64,000 bases of DNA from Bacteroidaceae bacterium. Its GTDB lineage: Bacteria > Bacteroidota > Bacteroidia > Bacteroidales > Bacteroidaceae. Numbering within the stretch: position 1 is the stretch's first letter; each line of letters opens with the position of its first letter. The DNA lies in contig JAFZDY010000057.1 of NCBI GenBank assembly GCA_017560945.1, positions 1-64,000 on the forward strand, in the 5' to 3' direction. A program made the translations under genes and the position numbers. The notes under the pieces were generated by a model, which was given only the letters and a program-made list of their open reading frames with translations, made no database searches and had not been told where the DNA came from. This document shows positions 60,941 to 64,000 of this stretch, one piece after another.

Positions 60941-62161
60941 ATGCAAGATCGCAAGATTATCAACGACCCCGTCTTCGGATTCATCAACATCCCCAAAGGA
61001 TTACTCTACGATGTCGTCACCCACCCCATCTTACAACGCCTGACTCGCATCAAACAATTGGGACTTTCATCCATCGTATATCCTGGCGCACAACATACTC
61101 GTTTTCAACACTCACTGGGTGCCTTTTACCTAATGAGCGAGGCGATTAACACCTTACGCCAAAAGGGAAATTTCATATTTGATAGCGAAGCCGAAGCCGT
61201 GCAAGCAGCCATCCTAATGCACGACATCGGACATGGTCCCTTCTCTCATGTACTGGAGCATACACTTGTAAAAGGTGTCCACCACGAAGAGATTTCACTC
61301 ATGTTGATGGAGCGAATGAATAACGAATTGAAAGGACAACTAACATTGGCCATACAAATTTTCAAAGATGAGTATCCAAAGAAATTTCTACACCAACTCA
61401 TCAGTAGCCAGTTGGATATGGATAGGCTTGATTATTTGCGACGCGATAGTTTTTATACAGGAGTAACGGAAGGAAACATAGGCTCTGCGCGTATCATCAA
61501 AATGTTGAATGTGAAAGATGATCATTTGGTGGTTGACTCCAAGGGTATTTATTCAATTGAGAATTACCTAATGGCTCGACGACTAATGTATTGGCAAGTA
61601 TATCTACACAAGACCTCCGTAGCAGCAGAAAAAATGTTGGTCAGCGCTCTGACTCGTGCAAAAGAGTTGGCAAACAAAGGTGTCGAACTATTTGCATCTC
61701 CTGCATTGCATTTCTTCCTATACAACAACGTCGATGCTAAAGACTTTAAAAACAACCCTATTTGTTTAGAAAATTACATCAAATTAGATGATAATGACAT
61801 TTGGACGTCATTAAAGGTTTGGTGCGATCACCCTGATGTCATACTATCAACTTTAAGCCAAGGAATCGTTAATAGAAAGCTATTCAAAGTAAAGGTTTCT
61901 GAAACAAACATTACCAAAGAACGCAAAAACGAAATCCTGCAATCAATTAGCAAACAATTGAATATAACAAAGAAAGAAGCCGAATATTTCTTTTTCGTCA
62001 ATACAATTGGTAAAGATATGTATAGCAAAGAAGATGATAGTATAGAAATCATGTACAAAGATGGAGAGACAAAAGACATAGCTTATGCATCCGATATGTT
62101 AAACATTTCTACCTTGTCGAAAAAAGTCAGGAAATATTACATCTGTACTTTGCGCACTTAA
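60941..62161 (+). CDS. HD-domain phosphohydrolase
   Basis: The 406-residue protein has the SAMHD/dGTPase-type HD motif: RLTRIKQLGLSSIVYPGAQHTRFQHSLG, AAILMHDIGHGPFSHVLEH and LISSQLDMDRLDYLRRDS. This branch hydrolyses dNTPs or related phosphates; activity here is inferred. The start ATG at 60941 lies just after the palindrome. It precedes lpxD by 158 bases, a neighbourhood I recall from other Bacteroidales. Confidence 0.88.
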   Translation: MQDRKIINDPVFGFINIPKGLLYDVVTHPILQRLTRIKQLGLSSIVYPGAQHTRFQHSLGAFYLMSEAINTLRQKGNFIFDSEAEAVQAAILMHDIGHGPFSHVLEHTLVKGVHHEEISLMLMERMNNELKGQLTLAIQIFKDEYPKKFLHQLISSQLDMDRLDYLRRDSFYTGVTEGNIGSARIIKMLNVKDDHLVVDSKGIYSIENYLMARRLMYWQVYLHKTSVAAEKMLVSALTRAKELANKGVELFASPALHFFLYNNVDAKDFKNNPICLENYIKLDDNDIWTSLKVWCDHPDVILSTLSQGIVNRKLFKVKVSETNITKERKNEILQSISKQLNITKKEAEYFFFVNTIGKDMYSKEDDSIEIMYKDGETKDIAYASDMLNISTLSKKVRKYYICTLRT

Positions 62162-62319
62162 TTAAAGAAAATGCATAGAGGAGAATAAATATTCATAGTT
62201 TTTTACGTTGATTTGAAAAAAAAATATTTAATTTGCACCCTTATAAGGAACTATGCGCAATGTGCGTGCGTAGGTTACCCTCATTAAAACTAAATTTAAC
62301 AATAAAGAACAACTGACAA

Positions 62320-63360
62320 ATGGAGTTCTCAGCCAAACAGATTGCCGAATTCATTCAAGGCGTTGTCGTAGGTGACGAAAATGCGACAGTACAAACTTTT
62401 GCTAAAATTGAAGAAGGAATGCCAGGAGCCATATCTTTCCTTGCAAACCCCAAATATGCCCCTTACCTTTACGAAACACGATCAAGCATTGTTTTAGTAA
62501 ACAAGGATTTTGAACCCGAAAAAGAGGTTAAAGCAACTCTTATCAAGGTGGACAATGCCTACGAAAGTGTAGCCAAATTACTTACTCTATATGAAATGAG
62601 CAAACCCAAGAAGACGGGCATCGATCCGTTAGCTTCTATTGCGCCTTCTGCTCAAATAGGAGAAAACGTGTACATCGCCCCGTATGCGGTTATTGGTGAA
62701 AAGGCTGTTATTGGCAACAACACTCGCATCTATGCCAATGCCGTTATTGGTGACAATTGTAAAATTGGAAACAATTGCATCATTTACCCCAACGCTACTG
62801 TTTATCATGAGTGTCGCGTCGGCAATAATGTGATTCTCCATGCTGGCAGTGTCATTGGAGCCGACGGATTTGGACATGCACCTGCAGCTGATGGATACGA
62901 GAAGATACCCCAAATTGGTATTGTCATTTTGGAAGACAACGTGGAAGTAGGCGCAAATACCTGCATCGACCGTGCAACCATGGGAGCAACCATCATCCGC
63001 AAAGGTGTAAAGCTGGATAACCTCATTCAAGTAGCCCATAATGTGGAAGTGGGAGCCAACACTGTGATGGCTTCGCAATGCGGAATTGCTGGAAGTACAA
63101 AGATAGGCGAATGGTGTATGTTCGGTGGACAAGTTGGAGTGGCAGGACACTCAAAGATTGGCGACCGTCTGCACGTTGGAGCACAAACTGGTATTCCTGG
63201 AAACATTAAAGGAAATCAAGCCGTAATGGGTTCACCTGCCATTGATGCAAGACTTTTTGCACGCGCATCTGTCATTACTAAGAAACTTCCTGAAATGTAT
63301 TCAACCTTAAATGCGTTGCAGAAGGAAATTGAAGAATTGAAGAAACAATTGAATAAATAA
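62320..63360 (+). CDS. lpxD: UDP-3-O-(3-hydroxyacyl)glucosamine N-acyltransferase
   Basis: The 346-residue protein has the N-terminal LpxD domain ([14 protein letters not shown]) and left-handed beta-helix hexapeptide repeats ([32 protein letters not shown]), the active-site loop [11 protein letters not shown] and [47 protein letters not shown], and a C-terminal helix. It adds the second acyl chain in lipid A synthesis. lpxC follows 6 bases later, so they form an operon. A weak TTAATTTG at 62228 may be the -7 box. Confidence 0.97.
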   Translation: MEFSAKQIAEFIQGVVVGDENATVQTFAKIEEGMPGAISFLANPKYAPYLYETRSSIVLVNKDFEPEKEVKATLIKVDNAYESVAKLLTLYEMSKPKKTGIDPLASIAPSAQIGENVYIAPYAVIGEKAVIGNNTRIYANAVIGDNCKIGNNCIIYPNATVYHECRVGNNVILHAGSVIGADGFGHAPAADGYEKIPQIGIVILEDNVEVGANTCIDRATMGATIIRKGVKLDNLIQVAHNVEVGANTVMASQCGIAGSTKIGEWCMFGGQVGVAGHSKIGDRLHVGAQTGIPGNIKGNQAVMGSPAIDARLFARASVITKKLPEMYSTLNALQKEIEELKKQLNK

Positions 63361-63366
63361 ACATAT

Positions 63367-64000
63367 ATGTTGAAACAGAAAACACTCAAAGGCAGTTTCT
63401 CTCTTTGTGGAAAAGGCCTTCATACAGGACTGAGTTTGACCGTAACCTTCAATCCTGCTCCTGATAACTATGGATACAAAATTCAACGTATCGATTTGGA
63501 AGGACAGCCTATCATTGATGCTGTTGCCGAGAATGTAGGAAATACCACTCGTGGCACCGTTCTTTGTAAAGGAGATATCAAAGTTAGCACCATCGAACAT
63601 GGTATGGCTGCACTTTATGCCGCAGGTATCGACAACTGTTTGATTCAAGTAAATGGTCCTGAATTCCCCATATTAGACGGAAGTGCAAAATTCTACGTGG
63701 AGAATATTGAACGCGTAGGTACAGAAGAACAAAACGCAGTCAAAGATTATTATATCATCAAATCAAAGATTGAATATCGTGACGAAGAGACTGGTTCTTC
63801 TATCATGATTCTTCCCGATGAGAACTTCAGTGTAAATGCTTTGATTTCGTACGATTCACAAGTATTGTTCAATCAGTTTGCGACATTGGACAACATGGAG
63901 AACTTTGCTTCAGAGATAGCATCAAGCCGTACTTTCGTATTCGTGCGCGAAATAGAGCCACTGCTCAATGCTGGACTTGTGAAGGGTGGTGACCTCGACA
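63367..64000 (+). CDS. lpxC: UDP-3-O-acyl-N-acetylglucosamine deacetylase, 5' part (probable LpxC-FabZ fusion)
   Basis: The window ends inside this gene; 211 residues are visible. KTLKGSFSLCGKGLHTGLSLTVTF, TTIEHGMAALYAAGIDNC (here STIEHGMAAL, with a zinc-binding His) and ASSRTFVFVREIEPLLNAGLVKGGDLD are LpxC motifs. LpxC commits UDP-GlcNAc to lipid A. In Bacteroidetes LpxC is usually fused to FabZ; the fusion would lie beyond the window and is not seen. Confidence 0.93.
   Translation, partial: MLKQKTLKGSFSLCGKGLHTGLSLTVTFNPAPDNYGYKIQRIDLEGQPIIDAVAENVGNTTRGTVLCKGDIKVSTIEHGMAALYAAGIDNCLIQVNGPEFPILDGSAKFYVENIERVGTEEQNAVKDYYIIKSKIEYRDEETGSSIMILPDENFSVNALISYDSQVLFNQFATLDNMENFASEIASSRTFVFVREIEPLLNAGLVKGGDLD

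Overview
The window looks like chromosome of a Bacteroidales bacterium, most likely Bacteroidaceae; the genus is not resolvable by eye. The evidence is the promoter type (TAnnTTTG -7 boxes, often with a TTTG-like -33 box about 19-21 bases upstream), A-rich start regions without clear Shine-Dalgarno sites, and the gene content: a BtuB/BtuG/BtuF vitamin B12 uptake operon under a cobalamin riboswitch, fused NfnAB-type flavoprotein, FloA with NfeD, DcaP-type porin, DPP-IV, AspT/aspartate decarboxylase, and LpxC directly after LpxD. It is mostly housekeeping DNA. No complete insertion sequence, CRISPR array or prophage is present.

Layout. 1-3.2 kb: tRNA-Pro, a possible integrase scar, and tex-nudC on the minus strand. 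3.6-6.9 kb: a DUF5715-like lipoprotein, truA, an EamA transporter, and rplU-rpmA with a structured leader. 7.1-9.3 kb: a two-gene polar amino acid ABC transporter with unusual extra domains. 9.4-13.2 kb: MscS channel with a 42-residue membrane peptide, then a 754-residue EF-hand membrane protein. 13.3-17.2 kb: serS and the nfn fusion. 17.3-18.2 kb: a gene-free, hairpin-rich stretch with a 22-base tandem array. 18.2-30.4 kb: small secreted protein, Pmp3 and DUF486 membrane proteins, ttcA, a TPR/PD40-nfeD-floA cluster, a nucleoside phosphorylase, glucosaminidase, cdd-engB, a divisome protein, dnaX and a porin. 30.4-34.98 kb: the B12 operon. 35-41.8 kb: ppk1, phosphodiesterase, PLDc_N protein, phoH, purC, aroE. 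41.9-51.1 kb: DPP-IV, a duplicated pair of TonB-C proteins, aspT-aspD and a TPR protein. 51.3-64 kb: an MltF-like transglycosylase coupled to a nuclease-helicase, a dihydroorotate dehydrogenase-like protein, purM-(27-aa peptide)-prfA-pyrF, an HD hydrolase, lpxD and the start of lpxC.

The clearest thread beyond ordinary genes is the intergenic DNA. At least five gaps carry the same palindrome with arms reading roughly TTAGGCACGGATTACACGG and a variable centre, always after the 3' end of a plus-strand gene; a sixth is degenerate and contains a second nested palindrome family (TTAAAGTTCAAGG). A third family (CTCCGTTGG / CCAACGGAG around A/T runs) forms terminators, and one copy has mismatched arms. 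A fourth, G/C-rich family encodes the last residues of Tex. Two short tandem arrays (22 and 23 base periods), two very small single-helix membrane ORFs whose stop codons abut the start codons of mscS and prfA, a truncated DNA-binding ORF running antisense into phoH, and the odd domain content of the ABC transporter are the other points that merit follow-up. I found no convincing wholly new multi-gene system; the strongest candidates for undescribed biology are the palindrome family, the small ORFs, and the ABC transporter with a half binding domain and a GHKL-like tail.
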